A stretch of DNA of 64,000 bases from the NCBI GenBank assembly GCA_963713545.1, contig CAVQME010000002.1, forward strand, positions 1-64,000, in the 5' to 3' direction. The DNA is from CAVPLM01 sp963713545. Lineage in GTDB: Bacteria; Actinomycetota; Thermoleophilia; RBG-16-64-13. Numbering within the stretch: position 1 is the stretch's first letter; every line of letters begins with the position of its first letter. The notes under the pieces were generated by a model. The model was not told the origin of the DNA. It saw only the letters and a list, made by a program, of their open reading frames with translations, and ran no database searches. This document shows, piece by piece, positions 24,640 through 33,401 of the stretch. Position numbers and translations under genes: made by a program.

Positions 24640-25989
24640 ATGGGCCAATTATTCGGGACCGACGGAATACGAGGCGAGGCCAACCGCTATCCGATGGATG
24701 CGAACACAGCGTTTGCTGTGGGACAGGCTGTGACTCTGGTCCTCAAGAAGTCGCATCACACCACGCGGGTGGTCATCGGCAAGGACACTCGTCTGTCAGG
24801 GTACATGCTGGAGAGTGCCCTGGAGTCCGGCGTTACGTCCATGGGAGGCGTGCCCTACCTGGTGGGGGTGCTTCCGACCCCGGGGATCGCCTTCATCACC
24901 GAAAGCATGCGGGCTGACGCGGGTGCGGTCATCTCGGCATCCCATAACCCCTACCAGGATAACGGCATCAAGATCTTCTCCGGGGCAGGCTTCAAGCTGT
25001 CCGACGAGCAGGAAGCAGCCATCGAGCAGCTCATCCTCGGCGGGAAGCTCCCCGACATGGTGCCTCCGCCACACGACATGGGTCGGGCCTACCGGTTGGA
25101 CGACGCAGCTGGACGCTACATCGTGTTCCTCAAGAACACGTTCCCCCGCAGTCTGTCGATGGAAGGCCTGAAGATCGTCCTTGACACGGCCAACGGGGCG
25201 ACGTATCGGGTAGCCCCAGCTGCATTCACCGAGTTGGGGGCCGAGGTCACGGTGATCCACAACACGCCCAACGGCCTCAACATCAACGAGAACTGCGGGT
25301 CGCAGCATACGGAGGACCTGCGGAAGGCCGTCGTGGAGAGCGGTGCGGCCATCGGATTGGCCTTCGACGGCGACGGTGACCGACTGATCGCGGTCGACGA
25401 GAACGGCAATGAGATCACGGGTGACCAGATCATGATCATCTGTGCCGTCATGCTCAAGGAAGAGGGGCGGCTCAAGAACGATCTACTGGTCTCCACCATC
25501 ATGAGCAACATGGGCCTGAGCGTGGCCTGCAAGAAATACGGCTTCAAGAACCACGCTGCGAAGGTCGGAGACCGCTACGTACTGGAAGATATGCAGCGAC
25601 TGGGCGGGGTGATTGGCGGCGAGGAGTCCGGCCACGTGATCTTCCTCGACCACCACACAACCGGTGACGGGATCCTCACGGCCATGCAGCTACTTGCCGC
25701 GATGCTCAAAGCAGGCAAACCTCTATCGGAGATGGCCAAGCTGATGGACGTCTTCCCGCAGAAGCTCATCAACGTGGACGTGAAGAGCAAGCCGGACATC
25801 CAGACGGTGCCGGAGATCGTCGAGGCGATCAAGCAGGTGGAGGCGGAACTGAAGGACGAAGGGCGGGTTCTCGTTCGCTACTCGGGCACCCAGAATATGT
25901 GCCGTGTCATGGTGGAGGGACCCACGAAGGAGATCACGGAGAAATATGCTGCGCAACTGGCCGAAGTGGTGAAAGCGACTATCGGATAG
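24640..25989 (+). CDS. glmM: Phosphoglucosamine mutase
   Basis: 449 residues, SD GGGGAGGAG. MGQLFGTDGIRGEAN at the N-terminus, the phosphoserine loop GAVISASHNPYQDNGIK, the metal loop AFDGDGDRL, the sugar loop GGEESGHVIF and the phosphate loop VRYSGTQNMCRVMVEG are all intact. It converts glucosamine-6-P to glucosamine-1-P for UDP-GlcNAc and peptidoglycan. It lies between the beta-helix protein and the NagB-like gene. Confidence 0.95.
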   Translation: MGQLFGTDGIRGEANRYPMDANTAFAVGQAVTLVLKKSHHTTRVVIGKDTRLSGYMLESALESGVTSMGGVPYLVGVLPTPGIAFITESMRADAGAVISASHNPYQDNGIKIFSGAGFKLSDEQEAAIEQLILGGKLPDMVPPPHDMGRAYRLDDAAGRYIVFLKNTFPRSLSMEGLKIVLDTANGATYRVAPAAFTELGAEVTVIHNTPNGLNINENCGSQHTEDLRKAVVESGAAIGLAFDGDGDRLIAVDENGNEITGDQIMIICAVMLKEEGRLKNDLLVSTIMSNMGLSVACKKYGFKNHAAKVGDRYVLEDMQRLGGVIGGEESGHVIFLDHHTTGDGILTAMQLLAAMLKAGKPLSEMAKLMDVFPQKLINVDVKSKPDIQTVPEIVEAIKQVEAELKDEGRVLVRYSGTQNMCRVMVEGPTKEITEKYAAQLAEVVKATIG

Positions 25990-25998
25990 GAGCCAGAC

Positions 25999-26964
25999 AT
26001 GGCCTTCAGGATCTTCGTGACCCGGGACTTCGCCCAGATGAGCCGGGTCGCTGCAGATGTCGTCGAGGCCGACATCAAAGAGAAGCAGGCGGTCAAGAAC
26101 GAGTACGTGCTGGGACTCGCCACCGGCAACTCTCCCACCGGCCTCTACAAGCATCTGGCGGAAGCGTTCAACGAGGGCCGGATAGACCCAGGCCGGGTCC
26201 GCACGTTCAACCTGGATGAATATGTGGGTCTCCCCGGAGAGAACGCTCAGCAGCGGTGCCTTCACTGCGAGTCCTACAGCTACTTCATGGTGCAGGAGCT
26301 ATTCGGTCTTCTCGAGAAGAAGTTCGCCGAGACGAACGTTCCTTGGGGGACTCTCATCGAGCAAGAGGAGCTGATCACCGCTCTCCAAGAGGAACCCGAT
26401 CTCTATGAGATGCAGGGGACCGATCAGGGAAAGGCTATCGTGATCAAGAAGGGAGCCGGTGGCGTGCTCGGTTCGATCAAGGACAGCGTTCTTGATGCTT
26501 ACGAGCAGAAGATCAGATCCGTGGGCGGCATAGACCTCCACATCATCGGAGTGGGAGGTCGAGGTCACGTGGCGTTCCACGAGAGCGGGATACCGTTCGA
26601 GGGCAACCGGGTAATGCTGGTGAAGCTGGACGACAGCACCGTGGGTAACGCGGTGCGCGACGGCCACTTCCCCTCTATCGGGGAGAGTCCGCGCTATGCG
26701 ATCTCCATGGGTGCCGAACTGGTCTACCGGGCGCCAACGATCGTTCTACTGGCCAATGGGAGCCGGAAGACCGGACCGGTCGCTGAGTCCGTCCTGGGGG
26801 AGGTGACCTGCGACGTGCCTATCAGCTATGGGCAGAAATATGCTGCCGAGGGTGGCGATCTTGTCTACGTCCTTGACGAAGCGGCCGCGGCCGAACTGCT
26901 GGCCCGTCGGGCCGAAGTCATAGCCAAAGGGTGCGAGATGATCGACCTGCGCGACGCGCCGTAG
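25999..26964 (+). CDS. NagB-like glucosamine-6-phosphate isomerase/deaminase, variant
   Basis: 321 residues against about 240-270 for canonical NagB. It keeps the phosphate loop GLATGNSPTGLYKHL, RTFNLDEYVGLPGEN (Asp73, base) and the GVGxxGH loop. That loop reads GVGGRGHVAFHES: the His (190) and Glu (195) of the ring-opening triad are present, but the usual Asp is Arg188. About 45 extra residues (near 105-165) separate the two loops. The C-terminal half (PTIVLLANGSRKTGP, PISYGQKYAAEG) is family-like. It begins 9 bp after glmM. It may run in the biosynthetic direction or on a different sugar phosphate. Confidence 0.75.
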   Translation: MAFRIFVTRDFAQMSRVAADVVEADIKEKQAVKNEYVLGLATGNSPTGLYKHLAEAFNEGRIDPGRVRTFNLDEYVGLPGENAQQRCLHCESYSYFMVQELFGLLEKKFAETNVPWGTLIEQEELITALQEEPDLYEMQGTDQGKAIVIKKGAGGVLGSIKDSVLDAYEQKIRSVGGIDLHIIGVGGRGHVAFHESGIPFEGNRVMLVKLDDSTVGNAVRDGHFPSIGESPRYAISMGAELVYRAPTIVLLANGSRKTGPVAESVLGEVTCDVPISYGQKYAAEGGDLVYVLDEAAAAELLARRAEVIAKGCEMIDLRDAP

Positions 26965-26982
26965 GCGCTGCGGGCGCGATCG

Positions 26983-27891
26983 GTGGAAGAGAGGATAGTC
27001 CGTCTGCTCGAGGAGCGCGGTCCGGTCACGGGGGCCGAGCTGCGCGAGGCTCTTGGCGATGACGGGTTTGGCCAGTGGAAGACGTGCATGCGGTCGACCC
27101 GGCTTGCGATCGGGCGGGTGGGCAGACGATACCTGAGACTGGACCGGAAGGTCGAGGGCTACGCCCGCCTATCACCCTCGATCCTACGGGAGTTCCTCAC
27201 TTACACGGTCGTAGGTCTCGCCGCCGACCCTGGGACGCTCGACCTGCGGGCCAAGGAACTCGATGCTCATATCAGGGATATCACAGCGGCCAAGATGAAG
27301 ATGGCCCAGAGGATCATCAGCGACATAGGCGCCCGGTTGGCCGTCGAGGGATCTGCTGACGAGGAGCGCTTCTGCGTCCTTATCGCGGGCGACATCGTCT
27401 ACGAGATGGGTCATGATGCGCCGCGGCCGGAGCGCAGCACCGGCAGGATGGTCAGAGGCTCGGATCTCGACTTGGTGGTCATCATGGACGATGAAGCGCC
27501 TGAAGACTTGGCGGGGCGGATCGACGACGCCATCTATGAGCAGAAGTACCGGCACCTGATCAATCCATCGATAAGGGAGGAGATAGACTACGTCATCAAG
27601 CCCCTGGAGCGTCTCAGAGAGCAGGCCGCGTTCGATACCTTCAAGAACATGGTGCCCTGCAAGATCCTCGACGAAGCTTTGTGGCTGTACGGTAGCCGGG
27701 ACTTGTTCGCCGCCGCAAAAGCGGTTCTCACGGACAGGGGCATACCAGAGCAGCTGGCGGCTATGGAGAGGGCGGCCGCCGCTTCGCGGGAGCGAGCCGA
27801 GCAGCAGCTTCTGAATAGGGACGAGCGAAGCCTCCAAGGTGACGATCTGTACCTGTTCTACTCGGCCGAGGAATCCGACGAATTCGATTGA
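26983..27891 (+). CDS. Uncharacterised nucleotidyltransferase-fold protein with N-terminal wHTH
   Basis: 302 residues from GTG 26983, 18 bp after the NagB-like gene. Residues 1-50 (VRLLEERGPVTGAELREAL, then a strand pair) look like a winged helix. A helical segment follows. A nucleotidyltransferase core has MVRGSDLDLVVIMDD (GSDxD metal motif) and a third acidic residue in EEIDYVIKPLERL. The C-terminus is a charged coil. I do not recognise a named family. Its position suggests regulation or modification linked to amino-sugar metabolism. Confidence 0.55.
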   Translation: MEERIVRLLEERGPVTGAELREALGDDGFGQWKTCMRSTRLAIGRVGRRYLRLDRKVEGYARLSPSILREFLTYTVVGLAADPGTLDLRAKELDAHIRDITAAKMKMAQRIISDIGARLAVEGSADEERFCVLIAGDIVYEMGHDAPRPERSTGRMVRGSDLDLVVIMDDEAPEDLAGRIDDAIYEQKYRHLINPSIREEIDYVIKPLERLREQAAFDTFKNMVPCKILDEALWLYGSRDLFAAAKAVLTDRGIPEQLAAMERAAAASRERAEQQLLNRDERSLQGDDLYLFYSAEESDEFD

Positions 27892-27945
27892 GCCTCGGCG
27901 GGGCCTTCGGACCCAGCGCGCGCCGGCTTCCGGTCGGCCGGGCAC

Positions 27946-29469
27946 CTAGCGATTCCCGGGCCCTCGCGGCTGCGGACTTCGCACCTTTCGGGACGGCAGC
28001 CTGACCGTAGCGTTGCCATCCGTCCAGATATGCCCGGTTATGGCCTCGATCCACCACGCCAGCTCCACAAAGAACTCGCCGTCCCGAACATACTTGTCGT
28101 AGACGTACGACTTCACCAGCGCTAGATCGGTAGTCATGCCGTGGGCATCCGGGTACCGGTCGCGCATATGCGGCACTTTCGCGAGAAAGCGGACGGAGTC
28201 TGGGTTCGTGGGCACAGGTTTGCCGTAGGCGGCCATGGTGGCAGGAGGCATGAGTCCCCAGCCGATCCTGTACAGCCATCCATGGTCGCCCATCCAGTTG
28301 CTGACGTGCCGCAAGGCGATATCTCGTCCGCAGAAGCCGACCAATGGAGCTCTCGTTCCCGCCACCGGCCCGTGGATGGCTCTCGTGTCGATCACCTGGT
28401 CAGCTGGGAACCCGGGTATCCGGTCGGGTATGCCGGGATTCTCCGGAACGGGTGGGACGTGGTCTTCTCGCCTGGGGGTGCGATAGATCCCGTCGGACTT
28501 GCCCCGCAGCAGCGACTTGCGGAACTCAGGGTCCATGATCTCCTTCTTGAGAGTGCGAGTGCCGCCCGTACCCTGGCCGAACGGAGCAGTCGGTACGACC
28601 GGCTCGTCGAGCGGGCCGTCCGCCGTCCACGCGGGTTCGTCTCCGACCGTCACGTCCTCCCAGTAGAGAGGCTCGGCCCCTTGCCGGTGCTCCTTTGACC
28701 AGACACCTATGATGAACTTCCAGTCGTCGTCGGTGTAGTAGTGAGCCGGGCGGCCTGTCCAGGCGGGGGCATCCCACATCCCAGCCGAGTCGAGATCGCC
28801 GGGTCTCCTCCCTGGTTTGAAGACCCTCATGCTCTCCACCACCCTCCATACGCAATCGTTGACCCTTTCGCCCGTCCGGTTGTAGACGCTGCCTTCGGTA
28901 CGTATCGCAAGGCTCCGGAAGATCGAACCCTCCGGAGGGGTGAGGTCCGTCACCGTCCGCGCGTCGACGACCATGCGCAGAGTGTCCCCTGGATACACAG
29001 GCCGATGGCTGGTGACGCTGTGGTTGAGCTGGGATACGAGGAGAGTGTCTCTCGCCCCTGCCGGGACCGGGACCATGAAACTGTCGTCGTGTGCGCCGAA
29101 GCAGGGCATCGCCAGGATGTCCTGGTATCCCAACTCCCTCGCGTACCGCGCATCGTTCAGCACCCGGTTCTCGGGGTCGTATCTCTGGTTGTAATAACGG
29201 ACCATGTCCTCCGTAACGGGGACCAAGGGTCCCAGTCCCGGTGTGTGCTCGGGCAGTGAGCCTCCGACGAGAGAAGCCGGGTCGACCGCGCCCCGGGCGC
29301 CGATCGCCTTGTTGGCGGCCATGTACTTCCGTATGAGAGCGCCGTCTCTTCCCGAATAGACCCCGGGATAGAACATGTCGAAATCACTTGGTTCGAAGTC
29401 GCGCACTATCACTGCCTCTTGCGGGTAGGTCTGCTGAGGATTGTACCGGCTGGAGGCTGTCGGAAGCAT
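27946..29469 (-). CDS. MaoC-like (double hot-dog) acyl dehydratase-like protein
   Basis: 507 residues. The N-half contains a hot-dog-type stretch: VSQLNHSVTSHRPVYPGDTL, then strands through RTEGSVYNRTGERVNDCVW. This resembles MaoC/FAS1-like dehydratase N-terminal domains. The second half has LYWEDVTVGDEP and RHVSNWMGDHGWLYRIGWGL, which fit a second hot-dog repeat. Family members hydrate or dehydrate enoyl-CoA-type thioesters. The catalytic Asp/His pair is not certain from reading alone. Monocistronic on the minus strand. It converges with the nucleotidyltransferase gene and is separated from rubrerythrin by a terminator. Confidence 0.55.
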   Translation of the reverse strand: MLPTASSRYNPQQTYPQEAVIVRDFEPSDFDMFYPGVYSGRDGALIRKYMAANKAIGARGAVDPASLVGGSLPEHTPGLGPLVPVTEDMVRYYNQRYDPENRVLNDARYARELGYQDILAMPCFGAHDDSFMVPVPAGARDTLLVSQLNHSVTSHRPVYPGDTLRMVVDARTVTDLTPPEGSIFRSLAIRTEGSVYNRTGERVNDCVWRVVESMRVFKPGRRPGDLDSAGMWDAPAWTGRPAHYYTDDDWKFIIGVWSKEHRQGAEPLYWEDVTVGDEPAWTADGPLDEPVVPTAPFGQGTGGTRTLKKEIMDPEFRKSLLRGKSDGIYRTPRREDHVPPVPENPGIPDRIPGFPADQVIDTRAIHGPVAGTRAPLVGFCGRDIALRHVSNWMGDHGWLYRIGWGLMPPATMAAYGKPVPTNPDSVRFLAKVPHMRDRYPDAHGMTTDLALVKSYVYDKYVRDGEFFVELAWWIEAITGHIWTDGNATVRLPSRKVRSPQPRGPGNR

Positions 29470-29482
29470 AAGAGGGGATCCA

Positions 29483-29522
29483 AAAAGAAGAGGCCCCGGC
29501 CGGGCCTTAGCCCGCCGGGGCT
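29483..29522 (-). terminator. Intrinsic terminator of the rubrerythrin gene
   Basis: On the minus strand a 12-bp GC stem (29510-29521 with 29493-29505, one bulge) has loop CTAA and is followed by CTTCTTTTTG. This is a normal U-tract terminator, 50 bp after the rubrerythrin stop. Confidence 0.75.
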
Positions 29523-29568
29523 CGTGTCACCGGATCGGTTTCTGCCACCGGATCCGGACTAGAAGCGA

Positions 29569-30111
29569 CTAGGCAAAATATCGCTCGAGCAAACCCTTGA
29601 AGGCTTTGCCGTGGCGAGCTTCGTCTTTGGCCATCTCGTGCACGGTGTCGTGGATGGCATCGTAGCCGAGCTCTTTGGCCAGCTTCGCCAACTCGACTTT
29701 GCCCGCGGTAGCACCGTATTCGGCCTCGACACGCATCTCGAGGTTGGTCTTGCTCTCGGGGGAGACCACTTCGCCCAGCAGTTCCGCGAACCGGGACGCG
29801 TGGTCCGCCTCTTCGAACGCGATGCGCTTGTAAGCTTCCGCCACTTCGGGATATCCCTGACGGTCGGCCGCCCGGGACATAGCCAGGTACATGCCCACTT
29901 CGGTGCATTCACCATTGAAGTTGTTCTTCAGACCCTCGATGACCCGCGGATCGACGTCTTTGGCGATGCCGATCACATGCTCGGCCGCCCAGGTCAAGTC
30001 GGTCGCGGTGATCAAGACGCACCGGTCACCCGGGGCTTTGCACTGCGGGCACTCGTCCCATGGGGAATCACCTTCGTGGACATAACCGCACACGGCGCAC
30101 CTGTACTTCAT
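29569..30111 (-). CDS. Reverse rubrerythrin (rubredoxin domain first)
   Basis: 180 residues from ATG 30111 with SD AGGAGG on the minus strand. The N-terminal rubredoxin-like Fe(Cys)4 module, CAVCGYVHEGDSP with CPQCKAPGDRC, is followed by a ferritin-like four-helix diiron domain. Iron ligands are visible in ECTEVGMYL, FEEADHASRF, EMRVEAEYG and KDEARHGKAF. The order is the reverse of classical rubrerythrin, as in clostridial NADH peroxidase (revRbr), which reduces H2O2 and O2. It fits the anaerobic stress genes nearby. Confidence 0.93.
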   Translation of the reverse strand: MKYRCAVCGYVHEGDSPWDECPQCKAPGDRCVLITATDLTWAAEHVIGIAKDVDPRVIEGLKNNFNGECTEVGMYLAMSRAADRQGYPEVAEAYKRIAFEEADHASRFAELLGEVVSPESKTNLEMRVEAEYGATAGKVELAKLAKELGYDAIHDTVHEMAKDEARHGKAFKGLLERYFA

Positions 30112-30272
30112 CTGACAAACCTCCTTAGGATCGACCCTACTCGGCTCCACCAGCACGCTTCGCCGGAAGAAGACTCGGCGATACTCCCGCAGGTATTCCA
30201 CGAAGTGGCGAGGCCGAAACATCAGTTTGGCGCGGCGAGCGCGCGCCAAGCGCCGTCACGCGGCCGACCGGG

Positions 30273-31955
30273 TCACGGGCCCCAGTGCCAGGTCTGGGCA
30301 CATAGCCCTTTGCGGCTGGGAAAAAGATAGACAGCGTCGGCCGCGGTCCCGTGGGTGTCCACGCTCAGGGTGGCCGAGTCCGGGGTCACGTCGACGATCA
30401 GCGTGGCCTCTGGATGCCGGGCACGGAGGATGTTGGCAAGAAGAAGCGCTTTCTCGGCGCCGTCGCCGCGGCCGTAATTCCAGGCCTCGTCAGGCTGTGC
30501 TAGGCGACCCGGCTCGTCGTAGATGGAATCATCCTCCAACGCTTCCACAGCCGCCACGACCGACGCGTCGTCCATATCGGCGGAGCCCGCTATCGAGACC
30601 GGGCAACGCTCGAACGCGGCTTTGAGGAAAGGCCCGGCCTCGGTGCGGTTGAGATCTCGATACGCGTAGAACGCGAGGTCGGCCAGCTCGTTGGCCGAAC
30701 GAAGCGACTCGAGCTTGGCGATGATGTCGGCCCGCTCCATCTCGACGGTAAGGCCCAGCGGCGGCTGCTCCCGGTTGAAGGTCCGGGCTGCCGCATCGGG
30801 CAAGCGGGGCTCCGTCCAGCAGAAGTCGCGCAGCCTCTCGATCGCATCCTGGGCCCTCAGGCAGGAACCGGCGACCTGGTCCACCAAGAGGGCGAACCCC
30901 TCGGGGGTGCGGACGTCGACACGCTTCTGCCTCACGAGGTCTTCGAGGTCGTCCACCACGATCCGGTCGGGAAGCGGCTTCGCCTCGAAATCTTCACCCG
31001 CCACCTCCATCATGAGGCGCTCGCGGGTATCGTCGTTGAATCGAAACGGGCAGTCATACTCGTAGGCGAGCAGTTTCTCCATCGCTATGTAGTGGTCGAC
31101 GCCGAAGTTCCGCCATCGTGCCTGGAAGCACTTCTGCAAGTCGGTGCTGTGACGCACGAAGTTGCCGAGGATCTCTGGTGTGAGAGGCGTCTGCAAGAAA
31201 CGGCGGAGCCTACCGACGAAGCGTCTGTACGCCTCCGGATCGATGGTGGCCTCAGGGAACAGGATGTGCACGTAGCCAGTCTCGTGGGCCACGAGGGTGA
31301 CTCGCTCGTTCTCCAGGGCGCGCCGTGCTTGAGCGGACAGAGCGGTGCCGTTGAACCACATGTTCTTGGTCACCAGCCGGCGGTTGTTGGTGAGGATGCC
31401 ATGGCCGGTATCGACGAAGTTCTGGGAATGAAGGGGTGTGGCCATGAGGAAGATGTCGCTGAGCGGTATGCGCGCGACTATGAACAATGCGGCCGCATAA
31501 AGAGCGGCCAAAGAGACGCATTCTCCAGCCCCCGAAGAGTACGTGGGCTTGTAGCGGAAGGCGTCCATGGCCTCCACCGTCTCGGTCTTCCAATAAGGGA
31601 TGATGTCGCCCTCGTACTTGTCCAGCCCGAAGTGGGTGCGGATGTCGATATCGAAGTAGTACTTGTCGCCCTCGTAGCCGAACAGGGCGTTGGATTGGGC
31701 GAGCGCATCGGGGTCCACGTAGTCCTTGAAACGGTCGATCTCGCGCTGCTTGTGAGTGAGTCCCCAGGTATCGAGATCGAGGTTGAACGCGTAGCGGTCC
31801 ATGATGTACTGCTTGAGCCTGGTGATCCGCCTGTAAGGCGTCATCTGAGCAGTGCCGGCGAACCAGGGATCGTCGCGCCAAGCCCAGATGCGGGGCGACA
31901 TGATATCGGCCAGTACCAGGCTGTACATCAGCTCGGGGAAGATGAACACCTCCAT
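30273..31955 (-). CDS. Transglutaminase-like domain protein of unknown function
   Basis: 560 residues from ATG 31955; the start is uncertain because no clear SD exists and the frame is open another 177 nt upstream. No signal peptide is visible. Residues about 139-190 (YSSGAGECVSLAALYAAALF, PLHSQNFVDTGHG) have the Cys146, His176 and Asp182 order of transglutaminase-like cysteine proteases. The C-terminus (GDGAEKALLLANILRARHPE, then short strands) resembles a second, Cys-less copy of that fold. I do not know a named family. It lies 107 bp downstream of gabT on the same strand. Confidence 0.5.
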   Translation of the reverse strand: MEVFIFPELMYSLVLADIMSPRIWAWRDDPWFAGTAQMTPYRRITRLKQYIMDRYAFNLDLDTWGLTHKQREIDRFKDYVDPDALAQSNALFGYEGDKYYFDIDIRTHFGLDKYEGDIIPYWKTETVEAMDAFRYKPTYSSGAGECVSLAALYAAALFIVARIPLSDIFLMATPLHSQNFVDTGHGILTNNRRLVTKNMWFNGTALSAQARRALENERVTLVAHETGYVHILFPEATIDPEAYRRFVGRLRRFLQTPLTPEILGNFVRHSTDLQKCFQARWRNFGVDHYIAMEKLLAYEYDCPFRFNDDTRERLMMEVAGEDFEAKPLPDRIVVDDLEDLVRQKRVDVRTPEGFALLVDQVAGSCLRAQDAIERLRDFCWTEPRLPDAAARTFNREQPPLGLTVEMERADIIAKLESLRSANELADLAFYAYRDLNRTEAGPFLKAAFERCPVSIAGSADMDDASVVAAVEALEDDSIYDEPGRLAQPDEAWNYGRGDGAEKALLLANILRARHPEATLIVDVTPDSATLSVDTHGTAADAVYLFPSRKGLCAQTWHWGP

Positions 31956-32062
31956 GTCGGAGAGTGTCACAGCCGAAGACTTGCGCTCTAGATCGCGCGG
32001 CGTTGATCCCGCCTGCCGGGTTGCTACCTCGACATCGGTCCGTTGTGCTTTGCCACCGGGGT

Positions 32063-33364
32063 TCACCGCGCCGCCGTCACCTGAGCCAACGACTCCTCCA
32101 TGATGTCGAGGCCGCGGTCGAGCGTCTCCCACTCGATGGTCAAAGGCATGAGCGTGCGCACCACGTTGTCATAGGTCCCCGCGATGACGTTCACCAGGCC
32201 ATTCTCGTAGAGCTTCACCCGGTAGGCTTTGGTCAGGGCGGTCGCCGGCACCTTGGTGCCGGGGTCTTCGACGAGCTCCATGGCACACATGGCGCCAAGC
32301 CCGCGGATGTCGCCGATCTGGGGGAAGCGGTGCTGCATGACGGCAAAGCGCTCCTTCACACGGCGGCCGATCTCCATCGCCCGCTCGCTCAGACCTTCTT
32401 CTTCTATGATGTCGAAGACGGTCAGGGCGACCTCACAGGCCATGGGGTTGCCGCCGAACGTGCCGCCGATGCTGCCCGGGCCGGGTATATCCATCACCTC
32501 GGCCGTGCCGGTGATACCGGCGATAGGATAGCCGGCGCCCAGGGATTTGGCCGTGGTCATCATGTCTCCCTCGACACCGTAATGCTCCATGGCGAAAAGC
32601 TTGCCCGTGCGCGCGAAGCCGGTCTGGATCTCGTCGGCGATGAAGAGGATGCCGAACTCTTCGCAGATAGCCTTCAGTCTCGCGTGATACTCGGGCGGAG
32701 GGACTATGAAGCCCCCTTCGCCCTGAACGGGCTCGGCAACGACGCACGCGATCCTATCGGCCTGGAACTGGTTTTCGAAGCCCTCACGTAGCAGCTCGGC
32801 ACAGGCGACGGCACACGCCGGGTATGTGAGGTTGAGCGGGCAACGGTAGCAGTAGGCGTAGGGGATGCGATAGATATCGGCCGGGTACGGTCCGAAATCC
32901 TTCTTGTACGGGACGATCTTGGACGTCATGCCCATGGTCAGGTTGGTGCGGCCGTGGAAGGCGTTGCTGAACACCACGATGCCGGGCCGTCCCGTGACGC
33001 ACCTGGCGATCTTCACGGCGTTCTCTACCGCTTCGGCGCCGGAGTTCACGAAGAACGAGCGCTTGGGGCTATCGCCGGGAGCGGCGCGATTCAGTCTGTC
33101 GGCAAGCCTGATGTAGGATTCCCAAGCGAAGACGCTGATGGACGTGTGGGCGAAGAGATCCAGTTGCTTCCTGGCGGCGGCAAGAACGCGTGGATGAGCA
33201 TGTCCCACGTTCATGACCCCGATACCGCCGGCGAAATCTATGAACTCCCGACCCTTTGTGTCGGTGATGATGGCGTTCCTCGTCCTGCCTACGATAGAGG
33301 TAGTCGCGGTGACCACCCCTCGCGGCAGAGACTGGGCCCGCAGTTCGTTGATCTCTCTCTCCAT
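32063..33364 (-). CDS. gabT: 4-Aminobutyrate aminotransferase-type class III aminotransferase
   Basis: 433 residues. Class III PLP aminotransferase motifs: FVNSGAEAVENAVKIAR, FHGRTNLTMGMTSK, ADEIQTGFARTGKLFAMEH, and TTAKSLGAGYPIAG with the PLP lysine. The substrate-side text VVAEPVQGEGGFIVPPPEY matches GABA/5-aminovalerate aminotransferases. It converts GABA plus 2-oxoglutarate to succinate semialdehyde plus glutamate, a route to C4 acids. No gabD is in the window. The same strand carries the DUF4145 gene upstream. Confidence 0.9.
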   Translation of the reverse strand: MEREINELRAQSLPRGVVTATTSIVGRTRNAIITDTKGREFIDFAGGIGVMNVGHAHPRVLAAARKQLDLFAHTSISVFAWESYIRLADRLNRAAPGDSPKRSFFVNSGAEAVENAVKIARCVTGRPGIVVFSNAFHGRTNLTMGMTSKIVPYKKDFGPYPADIYRIPYAYCYRCPLNLTYPACAVACAELLREGFENQFQADRIACVVAEPVQGEGGFIVPPPEYHARLKAICEEFGILFIADEIQTGFARTGKLFAMEHYGVEGDMMTTAKSLGAGYPIAGITGTAEVMDIPGPGSIGGTFGGNPMACEVALTVFDIIEEEGLSERAMEIGRRVKERFAVMQHRFPQIGDIRGLGAMCAMELVEDPGTKVPATALTKAYRVKLYENGLVNVIAGTYDNVVRTLMPLTIEWETLDRGLDIMEESLAQVTAAR

Positions 33365-33401
33365 GCGTGACTCCTTGGCTCCTTGCGTTCTCTAGGTCGG
33401 T

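Noticed and set aside
27075..27945. Several alternative frames overlapping the nucleotidyltransferase gene
   Set aside because: The frame at 26983-27891 carries a coherent GSDLDL core and lies in operon spacing; the others have no motif.
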